The notes under the pieces: model-generated
What the model was told of the DNA's origin: nothing
Databases searched by the model: none
The model's input: the letters and a program-made list of their open reading frames with translations, nothing else
Translations under genes and position numbers: made by a program
Assembly (NCBI GenBank): GCA_002374055.1
Contig: DFLA01000024.1
Coordinates: 1-21,614 of the forward strand
From: Caryophanales bacterium UBA3631
GTDB lineage: Bacteria; Bacillota_I; Bacilli_A; RF39; UBA660
Direction: 5' to 3'
DNA: 21,614 nucleotides
Part shown: positions 1 through 7,555 of the stretch, piece after piece
Layout of the letters: the number at the start of each line of letters is the position of its first letter
Numbering within the stretch: position 1 is the stretch's first letter

Positions 1-257
1 TATTTTTTTATTTCTTCTATATTACATATTATAAAATCAACTTTTTTCTTTTTAAAGACTTTTCTTAGTTTTTTTATTCTTATTTTTTTTAGTCTTTGTT
101 TTTTTGTTGGTTTTTGATTTGTTTCTTTAGTATATGAGTTTAATAAATTACAGTTTGTAACTAGATTATTTTGTTCTAGTATTTCTGTTATTTGTTCATC
201 TACTCCTATTCCTAAGACATTACCGCTTGTACACTTTGTTATATCATATATTTTCAT
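1..257 (-). CDS. N-terminal part of unidentified protein, possibly methyltransferase-like
   Basis: The first 85 residues of a gene that leaves the window at its left edge. The start ATG overlaps the tcdA stop as ATGA, so the two are probably co-translated. The visible protein begins MKIYDITKCTSGNVLGIGVD, has a very Lys/Arg-rich stretch at about residues 49-72, and then VDFIICNIEEI. The early glycine-containing NVLGIGVD and the later hydrophobic DFIICN segment resemble motifs I and IV of class I SAM-dependent methyltransferases, but this is a weak visual likeness. I do not recognise the family and give no symbol. The reading frame is convincing because of the coupled start and the typical codon use. 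Confidence 0.6.
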   Translation of the reverse strand, partial: MKIYDITKCTSGNVLGIGVDEQITEILEQNNLVTNCNLLNSYTKETNQKPTKKQRLKKIRIKKLRKVFKKKKVDFIICNIEEIKK

Positions 258-940
258 GATTCACCTACTATATCATTTATTATGTAGCTTGTTAAAAGCA
301 TTCCTGCAGTTGCTGGTACGAATGCATTTGAGCCAATTGTTGTTGAGCTATTTTTTATTGGTTTTTCTTTGGATGCTACGACTTTTATTTTTTTATTTAT
401 ATGTTCATCTTTTACGTATTTTCTTAATATTTTAGCAATTGGATCATATTCTGTTTTATCTAGTGTTGTTATTTCTAATAATTCTGGATGAAATTTATTT
501 CCTGTTCCCATACTTGATATAAATTTTATATTATTTTGTGTTGTTATTTTTATTAGTTCTTTTTTTATTTCCATAGTATCACATGCATCTATTACATAGT
601 CATATTCTTTAAAGTTAATTTCTTTTATATTTTCTTTTGTTAGTATTTTTGTTATTTTTTTTATTTTTATATTTGGATTTATTTCTTTAGCTCTTAATTC
701 GGCCACATCTGTTTTATTTTTATTTATTGTTGATATTAAAGATAGCACTTGTCTATTTAGATTTGATTCTTCAAATGTATCTCCATCTACTATTGTAATA
801 TTCTCTATTCCGCTTCTTACTAGTGTTTCGAAGGTATATCCGCCTACTCCTCCTAGTCCTATTAAAAGAATATTTTTTTCTTTTATTTTTTTAATTATTT
901 CTTTGCTTGTTATTAGTTCTAATCTACTTAAGTTTTGCAT
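254..940 (-). CDS. tcdA: tRNA threonylcarbamoyladenosine dehydratase TcdA (ThiF/MoeB/E1-like)
   Basis: ATP-dependent E1-like enzyme that converts t6A to its cyclic form at position 37 of ANN-decoding tRNAs. The nucleotide-binding motif GLGGVGG lies near the N terminus and is followed by ITIVDGDTFEESNLNRQ, the acidic loop and Asn-Arg-Gln signature of ThiF proteins. The segments KVVASKEKPIK and GSNAFVPATAGMLL near the C terminus match TcdA rather than ThiF or MoeB. At about 228 residues it is a little short for the family. A GTG three codons upstream (949) keeps the frame open, but AGGTGG there is the Shine-Dalgarno (SD) for the ATG at 940, so 940 is chosen. The gene has its own promoter and overlaps the next gene as ATGA. 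Confidence 0.9.
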   Translation of the reverse strand: MQNLSRLELITSKEIIKKIKEKNILLIGLGGVGGYTFETLVRSGIENITIVDGDTFEESNLNRQVLSLISTINKNKTDVAELRAKEINPNIKIKKITKILTKENIKEINFKEYDYVIDACDTMEIKKELIKITTQNNIKFISSMGTGNKFHPELLEITTLDKTEYDPIAKILRKYVKDEHINKKIKVVASKEKPIKNSSTTIGSNAFVPATAGMLLTSYIINDIVGES

Positions 941-957
941 GTTTACCACCTATAGTA

Positions 958-986
958 ATTTTATCAAAAATAGTTTATTTTTTCAA
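958..986 (-). promoter_or_regulatory. Sigma-A promoter of tcdA
   Basis: On the minus strand TTGAAA (981-986) is followed after 17 nt by TAAAAT (958-963). TGA directly before the -10 makes it TGn-extended. It lies just upstream of the tcdA SD. Its -35 overlaps the U-tract of the proS terminator. Confidence 0.75.
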
Positions 987-1010
987 TATAAAAAGTAGAT
1001 TGCTCTACTT
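985..1010 (-). terminator. Rho-independent terminator of proS
   Basis: The minus strand reads AAGTAG, a six-base loop AGCAAT, CTACTT and then a T-rich run. The 5' arm starts at the proS stop codon. Confidence 0.7.
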
Positions 1011-2436
1011 AATATTGTATATCCCAAATAACATGATATTTTGCTTCTTTACCACAACATACACATTTTGTGTCTATTGGTTTTTCATCTATGATACATC
1101 TTGATTTGCAGCCTCTTATTTCTTTTACTTTCTTTTCGCATTCTTCATCTCCACACCACATCGCATGTATAAATCCTGGTTGTTTATTTAGTATTTTTTC
1201 CATGTCACTCATATTATGTGCTTCAAAAGTTAGTTTGTCTCTTCTTTCTACTGCTCTATCATACATATCTTTTTGTATTGTTTCTAATAGATTTTTTACG
1301 TATTCTGTTACATTTATGTCTTTATCTTCTGTTATTTTTTCTCTTGTATCACGGCGTGCGAATGTAATTTTGTTTTGTTCTAAGTCTCTAGCGCCTATTT
1401 CTATTCTTACAGGTATTCCATTTACTTCTGCTTCTGCAAATTTGAATCCTGGAGATTTTTCTGAATTATCTATATATGATGTAATATTATTTTCTAATAA
1501 TTCTTTATTTATTTTATTGGATAAATTAATTACTTCTTCACTATTTCCAATTGGTACTATTACTACTTGTTTTGGCGCTATTTTTGGAGGTAATACTAAT
1601 CCATAGTCATCACTGTGTACCATTATAAGTGCTCCAATCATTCTATTTGTTGTTCCCCACGATGTTTGATATACGTATTCTTCTTTATTTTCTTTATTAG
1701 TAAATTTCACATCATATGCTTCTGCAAATTTTTGTCCAAAATAGTGTGATGTTCCTGCTTGTAGCGCTACTCCGTTATACATTAATGCTTCATTTGTTAG
1801 TGTATATTCTGCTCCTGCAAATTTTTCTTTTTCTGTTTTTCTACCATTTATTGATGGAATTGCTAGTACGTCATGGAAGAACCATCTATATACATCCATC
1901 ATTTGTTGTGTTTCTTTTTCTGCTTCTTCTCTAGTTTCATGAATTGTATGTCCTTCTTGCCATAGGATTTCTCTTCCTCTTAAGAATGGTCTTGTTTCTT
2001 TTTCCCATCTTAATACACTACACCATTGGTTATAAAGTTTTGGTAAATCTCTATATGATTTAACGTGATCTTTATAATAATCACAGAACATTGTTTCGCT
2101 TGTAGGTCTAATACATAGTCTTTCTTCTAGTTCTTTTTCTCCTCCATGTGTTACCCAAGCAACTTCTGGTGCGAATCCTTCTACTAATTCTCCTTCTTTT
2201 TTTAACATGCTTTCTGGTATTAGTAATGGCATTTGTACGTTAACATGCCCAAGACTCTTGAATTTTTTATCTAGTATTTCTTGCATTTTCTCCCAAATAG
2301 CATATCCGTTTGGTTCTGTTGCGATACAGCCTTTTACTGATGTATAACTAGCTAGTTTTGCTGCTTGGATTATATCTGTATACCATTTAGCAAAATCTAC
2401 ATCTCTACTTGTTATTTTATTGTTTTGTTTTTCCAT
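1009..2436 (-). CDS. proS: Prolyl-tRNA synthetase, short archaeal/eukaryotic-like type
   Basis: Charges tRNA-Pro with proline; cytoplasmic class II synthetase. Motif 2 is RWEKETRPFLRGREILWQEGHT-like at residues 143-164, with the proline-pocket TSE at 112-114. The anticodon-binding domain starts near PKQVVIVPIG. The last 50 residues form the Cys-rich zinc-binding tail (CGDEEC, CKSRC, CVCC) with the Tyr terminus (DIQY) typical of the type without an editing insertion. At 475 residues it is about 100 shorter than the usual bacterial ProRS with the INS editing domain, and it matches the form found in Mollicutes, some Clostridia and Thermus. GAGGTG precedes the ATG. The gene is monocistronic, with its own promoter and terminator. 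Confidence 0.97.
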   Translation of the reverse strand: MEKQNNKITSRDVDFAKWYTDIIQAAKLASYTSVKGCIATEPNGYAIWEKMQEILDKKFKSLGHVNVQMPLLIPESMLKKEGELVEGFAPEVAWVTHGGEKELEERLCIRPTSETMFCDYYKDHVKSYRDLPKLYNQWCSVLRWEKETRPFLRGREILWQEGHTIHETREEAEKETQQMMDVYRWFFHDVLAIPSINGRKTEKEKFAGAEYTLTNEALMYNGVALQAGTSHYFGQKFAEAYDVKFTNKENKEEYVYQTSWGTTNRMIGALIMVHSDDYGLVLPPKIAPKQVVIVPIGNSEEVINLSNKINKELLENNITSYIDNSEKSPGFKFAEAEVNGIPVRIEIGARDLEQNKITFARRDTREKITEDKDINVTEYVKNLLETIQKDMYDRAVERRDKLTFEAHNMSDMEKILNKQPGFIHAMWCGDEECEKKVKEIRGCKSRCIIDEKPIDTKCVCCGKEAKYHVIWDIQY

Positions 2437-2455
2437 TTAAAACACCTCACCCATT

Positions 2456-2484
2456 ATTATACTAAAAAAAGAGTAATTTACCAA
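2456..2484 (-). promoter_or_regulatory. Sigma-A promoter of proS
   Basis: TTGGTA (2479-2484), 17 nt, then a perfect TATAAT (2456-2461), about 20 nt before the proS start. The -35 hexamer falls mainly in the loop of the upstream gene's terminator hairpin. Confidence 0.7.
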
Positions 2485-2505
2485 GATTAAATTACACTCT
2501 TTTTT
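2465..2505 (-). terminator. Terminator of the 2492-3262 gene
   Basis: A 16-bp stem with a two-base GT bulge. The arms are AAAAAAGAGT plus AATTTA and their complements around a seven-base loop. The A/T-rich stem foot would give a U-tract in either direction. It overlaps the gene's stop codon. Confidence 0.8.
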
Positions 2506-3262
2506 CTATTAATGGTTTATTTATAAGTTGTATCCCTTTTTCATTGTTAATTCTTGGTATGAATTTTTCTCTTATCATCTCAGATATATCTGATTCTGTT
2601 GCTGATATATGTGGTTCAATTAATCCATCATATGTTTGATGTTTCCTTTGTTCTAAATATTTTAGGCCATGTTTTTGAATTAAGTATGAATTTTTTAAAT
2701 TATTTAATTCTTCTATTTTTTCTTTGTAGTATTTTTCTACGTTGTTGTAATCTAATGTATTTATTGAACATGTTGTTCTTAATAGTAATAAGTATACCCC
2801 ATATTGAGTAAATAAGTTTTTTTCTTGATATTCTCTTTCTGGAACTTCTATGTCTAGTTCTTCATTTATAAAATGTCTTTTATTTAAGTTACCTTTTATA
2901 GCTATTCCAATTGCACCTAATTTTTCTTTATTTATTTCTTTATTTTCATACATTTCTACTGCAAAGTTATTTTGAACTTTTGAATCATTTGTATTATTAT
3001 ATAATGGTTGTATATGCATTGCATCTATTATTTTTTGATCTTCGTTTTTACCGACATACAAATCTCTAATTACTGATACAGCATATAATGATGGTAAGGC
3101 TTTGTTTATATCTATTTGTTTATAGTATGTTGTAATTGTTTGTTCATCTATTGTTGCGACTATTTCTCCTAATTCGTTATAGTAATAACCTTTTGTTAGT
3201 CCTTCATTATATTCATATCTTTCGTCTAAATAATCTTTCATTTTTTCATAAGTTAAAATCAT
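2492..3262 (-). CDS. Hypothetical protein, 256 aa, no recognised family
   Basis: I do not recognise this protein. It starts MILTYEKMKDYLDERYEYNE and looks soluble, with no signal peptide or transmembrane segment. It has a charged helical stretch at about 180-215 (YYKEKIEELNNLKNSYLIQK) and a C-terminal part with several conserved-looking turns (YDGLIEPHISATESD). An upstream TTG at 3322 keeps the frame open and overlaps the Cse60 stop. The ATG at 3262 has AAGGGG about six bases before it and is the better start. It is last in a possible run beginning at 7436 and is followed by a strong hairpin terminator. Base use is like its neighbours, giving no sign of recent transfer. Confidence 0.8.
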   Translation of the reverse strand: MILTYEKMKDYLDERYEYNEGLTKGYYYNELGEIVATIDEQTITTYYKQIDINKALPSLYAVSVIRDLYVGKNEDQKIIDAMHIQPLYNNTNDSKVQNNFAVEMYENKEINKEKLGAIGIAIKGNLNKRHFINEELDIEVPEREYQEKNLFTQYGVYLLLLRTTCSINTLDYNNVEKYYKEKIEELNNLKNSYLIQKHGLKYLEQRKHQTYDGLIEPHISATESDISEMIREKFIPRINNEKGIQLINKPLIEKRV

Positions 3263-3318
3263 AATTTTCCCCTTTTCTATATAAGATTTTAGTATTTTAT
3301 CACATTTACTTTTTGTTG

Positions 3319-3498
3319 TCAAATTTTATCATTATAGATTATCATTGCTGAGAAACAATATATTTGTTCTTCTGAAAAGACTCCTATACTTACTTCATAT
3401 TTTATATCAATTACTGTCCCATCTAGTTCTTTTAAAAATTTATTTATTGCTGCTTCTAAGTCTAATTCGTGTGCTTCATCGAATAGTTTTACTTTCAT
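3319..3498 (-). CDS. Cse60-like small sporulation-family protein (59 aa)
   Basis: The protein reads MKVKLFDEAHELDLEAAINK, continues with a VIDIKYEVSIG strand and ends with EEQIYCFSAMIIY. Length and pattern match the Spore_Cse60 family (Bacillus subtilis Cse60, about 60 aa, transcribed late in the mother cell). No catalytic residue is known and its role is unclear. An AGGTGA SD sits six bases before the ATG. A TATAAT at 3516-3521 could be a -10, but no good -35 is visible. It lies between the YgjP-like peptidase and the orphan gene. Family members also occur in genomes without a full sporulation set, so it does not prove spore formation here. Confidence 0.85.
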   Translation of the reverse strand: MKVKLFDEAHELDLEAAINKFLKELDGTVIDIKYEVSIGVFSEEQIYCFSAMIIYNDKI

Positions 3499-3550
3499 AA
3501 AAAATCACCTATTTTATTATAGATGATTCTTATTGGTTATTTTGTCGTTT

Positions 3551-4183
3551 TTAGTCTTTTAAGTCTTTTCTTATTTGTTTGTAGTTTGGTGTATATTTTT
3601 CTACTTGATTCCAAAATGCTTTTGAGTGGTTAAAGTGTATGAAATGTGATAGTTCATGTATTATTACATAATCTAATTTTTCTAGATCGTATTCTATTAG
3701 TTTTGTGTTTAGAGTTACTGAGTTATCTCTTATATTACATACCCCCCATCGCGTTTTCATTGTTCTTATTTTAAGTTTTGGATATGGTATTTTTTCTTGA
3801 TATCTATTATAGTTATAGTCTAGTCTTTCTTGAAATATTCTTTTTATTTCTTGTTTTAACCATTTATTTAGGTATTCCTCTGATGGAACGAATAATGCAT
3901 CATCTAGGAATTTTATCTCATCTACTTCATCTATAAATACTTCGTAACTATTACCTAGATAGTTGAAGTAATCGTTTTTTTTATTTTTTTTAGTTTGTGA
4001 ATCTATCATTTTTTTTAGTGCTTCTTCGTTATTATTTAGTAAGCTTTTAATTGCAAGTTTCGTTGCAAATCTTGATGTTGTTACATATATTTTTAAATCT
4101 TCTTTGACTCTTATATATGTGTTTTTATTATTTTTTTTAGTTATTATGACTTCATATTCTTTATTGTCTATTTCGTATTTCAT
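3551..4183 (-). CDS. YgjP/SprT-like zinc metallopeptidase (DUF45, M48-related)
   Basis: 210 residues. The C-terminal catalytic site is HELSH at 176-180 (two His ligands and the Glu base) followed by a third His at 186 in FIHFNHSKAFW, the signature of the YgjP/WLM zinc peptidase group. The preceding KTRWGVCN segment (about 143-150) is also typical. The N-terminal 100 residues form the usual beta-rich part. No signal peptide is seen, so it is cytoplasmic. The substrate is unknown; family members are often called predicted metal-dependent hydrolases. The start overlaps the P-type ATPase stop by four bases, indicating translational coupling. Confidence 0.9.
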   Translation of the reverse strand: MKYEIDNKEYEVIITKKNNKNTYIRVKEDLKIYVTTSRFATKLAIKSLLNNNEEALKKMIDSQTKKNKKNDYFNYLGNSYEVFIDEVDEIKFLDDALFVPSEEYLNKWLKQEIKRIFQERLDYNYNRYQEKIPYPKLKIRTMKTRWGVCNIRDNSVTLNTKLIEYDLEKLDYVIIHELSHFIHFNHSKAFWNQVEKYTPNYKQIRKDLKD

Positions 4184-6492
4184 ATTCTTTTCCTTATCTT
4201 TGTTTTATATATGTATTTTTCAAATATTTTTGTAATAATACTAAAAAATAAGTATGAAAATAGCGCTAAAATAAGGTATACTGCTATTAATTCTTTATTT
4301 AGTATTGATAGTGAAAATAGTTTTTCGAATCCAAATACTGCTACTAAAAATGAGGCAATCATTGTTACTAATAGTGCTGTTCTTATTGCGTTTAATGGGT
4401 ACGATATTCTATATATATGCATAAATCCTGTTGTTCCTAGTAGCAAAACTGCGATTGTTGAAATATCTTGTGTTTTCATGTTAATTATTTCTGATGTTAT
4501 TAAAAGTAGTATTATATTAAATATTATTGTTATTGCTGTTGGAAAGGCTACACTTGTTACATTTAAAAGGAAGTTTCCTTTAACTCTATCTTTATTTGGT
4601 TCCAATGCTAGAATAAATGCAGGTATTCCTATTGTAAACACGCTTGTTAATGTTAATTGTATTGGTATGAATGGATATGTTTTTTTAACGAACATAAATA
4701 GTATTAGTAATAGTAATGCATATAGTGTTTTTGTTATGAATAATGACGCTGATCTTTCTATATTATTTATTGTTCTTCTTCCTTCTAAAACTATTTTTGG
4801 AATTGAGGTAAAGTTTGAGTCTAACAGTATTAGTTCTGATACGTTTCTTGCTGCTTCTGTTCCTGATGATAGAGCTATTGCACAATCTGCTTGTTTAAGT
4901 GCTAATACGTCGTTAACTCCATCTCCTGTCATTGCAACAACATGTTTGTTTTCTTGTAATGATTTTATTATTGTTTGTTTCCCTTGCGGTGTTACTCTTC
5001 CGAATATATTATATTTTAATGCAGCTTTTTTTAATTCTTGTTCTGTTAGGTTTGTTGTATCTATGTAGTTATCTTTAAATGATAAGTTTAATTTTTGTGC
5101 TATTTTTGATACTGTTATTGGATTATCTCCTGATATTATTTTTACGTCAACGTCGTTTTTTTGAAAGAATTCTATTGTATTTTTTGCTTCTGTTCTTATT
5201 ACGTCTTCTATTAAAAAGAATCCTATTAGTTCTAAGTTTTTTGGAAGTTTTTCGTTTGTCAATTCTTCGTTTGAGTGAACTAGAACTATTACTCTATTAT
5301 CTTCTTGATATTCTTTTACTACTTTTAGGTCGTCTAATAACATTTCTGGTGCACCTATTATATATGTTCCATATTTTTCAAATGTAACTCCTGACCATTT
5401 GTTTTCTGATTTAAATGGTATTATTTCTTTTACTTTATAGTTATTACTTTTTCCGTATTTTTTTATTAGTGCATTCATTGTTGCATTGTGGTTATCTAAG
5501 TTAAAGCAAATTTCTTTTATAATTTCTTTTATTGATTGTTGTTTTATTGGAATATATTTTGTTATTTGCATCATTCCTTTTGTTAGTGTTCCTGTTTTAT
5601 CAAAGCATATCGTGTCTACTCTTGCTAGATTTTCTATGCAATACATTTCCTGTACTAGTACTCTATATTTTGATAGTTTTATTACGCTTATTGCCATTAC
5701 AGTACTTGTTAAAAGCATTAATCCATCTGGTATTATTGCGATTAAGGCTGCTACTGTATTTACTACACTGTTTTGTATTGTATTATTTGGAATATTTATT
5801 TGTTTTATAAAGAATACTATTCCGACTGGTATTATTATATATGATACAAACTTTATTATTTGTTTTAATGATTTCATTATTTCTGAGCCAATAGGTTTTA
5901 AGTATTTTGCTTGTTTTGTTATTTTGTATGTATAGTTTTCTTCTCCTACGTGTATTACTTGTGCTAATGCTTCTCCACTTACTACAAAACTACCTGAAAG
6001 TATTTTTTCTCCTATTTTTTTTCTTATTGGATTTATTTCTCCTGTTATTAGCGATTCGTTTACTTCTATTATTCCTTTTAGTATTTTTGCATCGGTTACT
6101 ATTTGTTCTCCTGGTGTTAGTTTTATTAAGTCGTCTATTACTATTTGTTCTGGAACTATTTGTTTTTCTTGTTTTTCTCTTATTACTGTGACTTTTTTTG
6201 ATATTATTAGTGATAATTTGTCTATTATTCTTTTGCTTTTTAATTCTTGAATTATTCCTATAAATATATTGCATATAATTGTTCCTAAAAAAAGTAAGTT
6301 TTTATATGCACCTACTAGGAAAACTAAAAAGGCTAAAAAAAGATTTAGAAAGTTAAATAATGTACATATATTTGTTCTAAATATTTCTTTAACGCTTTTT
6401 GTTTTAATAGTTGTATTATAGTTTATTTTTCCACTTTTTATTCTTTCTTGTACTTCTTTATTTGTTAGTCCTGTTATTAAGTAGTCTTTCAT
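4180..6492 (-). CDS. P-type cation-transporting ATPase, CtpE-like (probably Ca2+)
   Basis: 770-residue membrane ATPase. It has the actuator TGE at 150-152, phosphorylated Asp298 in DKTGT, the hinge TGDGVND at 522-528, two N-terminal membrane helices (about 43-62 and 66-82), a pair at about 214-230 and 243-270, and six at the C terminus (about 583-755). No N-terminal metal-binding domain is present. The spacing, and the VLVQEMYCIENLARVD segment before the phosphorylation site, resemble mycobacterial CtpE and related Gram-positive Ca2+ exporters. The M4 motif reads PDGL (255-258) where CtpE and SERCA have PEGL, a conservative change at an ion-ligand position. AGGTG lies before the ATG, eight bases after the carboxypeptidase stop. 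Ion specificity is inferred. Confidence 0.88.
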   Translation of the reverse strand: MKDYLITGLTNKEVQERIKSGKINYNTTIKTKSVKEIFRTNICTLFNFLNLFLAFLVFLVGAYKNLLFLGTIICNIFIGIIQELKSKRIIDKLSLIISKKVTVIREKQEKQIVPEQIVIDDLIKLTPGEQIVTDAKILKGIIEVNESLITGEINPIRKKIGEKILSGSFVVSGEALAQVIHVGEENYTYKITKQAKYLKPIGSEIMKSLKQIIKFVSYIIIPVGIVFFIKQINIPNNTIQNSVVNTVAALIAIIPDGLMLLTSTVMAISVIKLSKYRVLVQEMYCIENLARVDTICFDKTGTLTKGMMQITKYIPIKQQSIKEIIKEICFNLDNHNATMNALIKKYGKSNNYKVKEIIPFKSENKWSGVTFEKYGTYIIGAPEMLLDDLKVVKEYQEDNRVIVLVHSNEELTNEKLPKNLELIGFFLIEDVIRTEAKNTIEFFQKNDVDVKIISGDNPITVSKIAQKLNLSFKDNYIDTTNLTEQELKKAALKYNIFGRVTPQGKQTIIKSLQENKHVVAMTGDGVNDVLALKQADCAIALSSGTEAARNVSELILLDSNFTSIPKIVLEGRRTINNIERSASLFITKTLYALLLLILFMFVKKTYPFIPIQLTLTSVFTIGIPAFILALEPNKDRVKGNFLLNVTSVAFPTAITIIFNIILLLITSEIINMKTQDISTIAVLLLGTTGFMHIYRISYPLNAIRTALLVTMIASFLVAVFGFEKLFSLSILNKELIAVYLILALFSYLFFSIITKIFEKYIYKTKIRKRI

Positions 6493-6500
6493 TATTACAC

Positions 6501-7436
6501 CTATTTTTCTATATAATATGCATAGTATTCTTCTAATGTTATGTTTTCGTCATGTATTATTTTTGCTGCTTCTATGCCGACATATCTATAATGCCATGAT
6601 TCGTAATCGAATTTTGTTATTTTTTCTTTTTCTTTTGGATATCTTAATATAAAACCATATTTATATGAATTATTTATTAGCCATTTAAATTCGTCTGTCT
6701 GATCAAAGTCATCTGTTAGTACTCCAATTTTTAATATATCAAATGCAAGTCCTGTTTGATGTTCTGAGTATCCAGGAAGTGATGCATAGTTTTTTACATT
6801 TTCTCCTTTCGTTTGCTCATAAAATTCATATGTTTCTTTCTGTTCTTCGTAACTTCTATATGATGATGAGATTATTAATTCTAATCCTTGTTCTTGTGCT
6901 GCATTAAACATTTTTTTATATTGTTCTAATACTTCTTTTGGTGCTGAGTTTTCATCGTATGCATATACTGGTGATATTTTTATTATATTTTCTGGTTTAT
7001 AGTTTTCATCTAAGTGATTATATTTATTTACAAGCATTAATTCTTTTTTTTCTATATCTGTTTTATTTGTTTCTTTGTATTCTTCTTTGTCTGCATGTGT
7101 GTTTATTATTGCTATTATATCTGATAATTTTTCTTGTTGATGATTGTTTTTGTATTCAATATATTTTTGTAGATTTTTGTTTAGATAGTATTTTTCTTTT
7201 ATGATATCGTCTATAATATCATTATAATTATTATTTAGTATATAGTCTATGTTTTCTTTTGGTTCTTCTACTATTATTGATATTTCGTCCTTGTTATAAC
7301 CTAGTTTTTTTAGTTTATATTCGTTAGTTTTATGGTATTTTGCTGTTTTAATCATTGATGATATTGCTATAACAAGTATTATTATTAATAGTATTAGTTT
7401 TTTTAATGCAGATTTTTTTATTTTTCTTTTTTTCAT
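6501..7436 (-). CDS. VanY/LdcB-like D,D- (or L,D-) carboxypeptidase, M15B family
   Basis: Membrane-anchored peptidoglycan carboxypeptidase that trims stem peptides outside the cell. A Lys-rich N terminus and a hydrophobic helix at about residues 12-28 anchor it. About 130 residues of charged linker follow, and the catalytic domain fills 150-311. Seen motifs are SSSYRS (190-195), SEHQTGLAFD with zinc ligands H226 and D233, and the ESWHYR motif with the Glu base at 279 and zinc ligand H282. This is complete for M15B enzymes. It is the first gene of the run with the P-type ATPase and has a TGATATAAT extended -10 about 25 bases upstream. The choice between DacB/LdcB (L,D) and VanY (D,D) specificity cannot be made from sequence alone. 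Confidence 0.92.
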   Translation of the reverse strand: MKKRKIKKSALKKLILLIIILVIAISSMIKTAKYHKTNEYKLKKLGYNKDEISIIVEEPKENIDYILNNNYNDIIDDIIKEKYYLNKNLQKYIEYKNNHQQEKLSDIIAIINTHADKEEYKETNKTDIEKKELMLVNKYNHLDENYKPENIIKISPVYAYDENSAPKEVLEQYKKMFNAAQEQGLELIISSSYRSYEEQKETYEFYEQTKGENVKNYASLPGYSEHQTGLAFDILKIGVLTDDFDQTDEFKWLINNSYKYGFILRYPKEKEKITKFDYESWHYRYVGIEAAKIIHDENITLEEYYAYYIEK

Positions 7437-7458
7437 ATAATCACTACTTTCTTTAATA

Positions 7459-7467
7459 ATTATATCA
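7459..7467 (-). promoter_or_regulatory. Extended -10 of the carboxypeptidase operon
   Basis: The minus strand reads TGATATAAT, a perfect -10 with the TGn extension. No good -35 is seen at 16-18 nt spacing, which is acceptable for an extended -10 promoter. Confidence 0.5.
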
Positions 7468-7525
7468 TAAAGTTTTTGTTATAGGTATATTTTGTATGAT
7501 ATTATTTAAAAAGTTATTTTTTTAA

Positions 7526-7555
7526 TTATAAAAGATGTAGTTTTTTCTACATCTT
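7526..7555 (-). terminator. Terminator of the rlmN-rpe operon
   Basis: A perfect nine-base stem, AAGATGTAG/CTACATCTT, with a six-base loop; then TTATAATT on the minus strand. It includes the last codons of rpe. Confidence 0.75.

Noticed and set aside
941..949. GTG at 949 as the tcdA start
   Set aside because: The GTG is part of the AGGTGG Shine-Dalgarno for the ATG at 940.
4211..5068. Long plus-strand open frame opposite the P-type ATPase
   Set aside because: It is antisense to a clearly conserved gene; the Ser/Asn/Ile-rich translation fits no family and there is no SD. Many similar plus-strand frames (for example 10148-10771 and 12670-13221) arise because A-rich coding DNA leaves few stops on the complement.
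6000..6300. Repeat-like T/C-rich stretches (many ttctt and tttatt runs) that might be taken for a repeat array
   Set aside because: They are Lys/Glu/Ile codons of ordinary genes read on the complementary strand. No regular unit length or spacer structure, so not CRISPR or tandem repeats.
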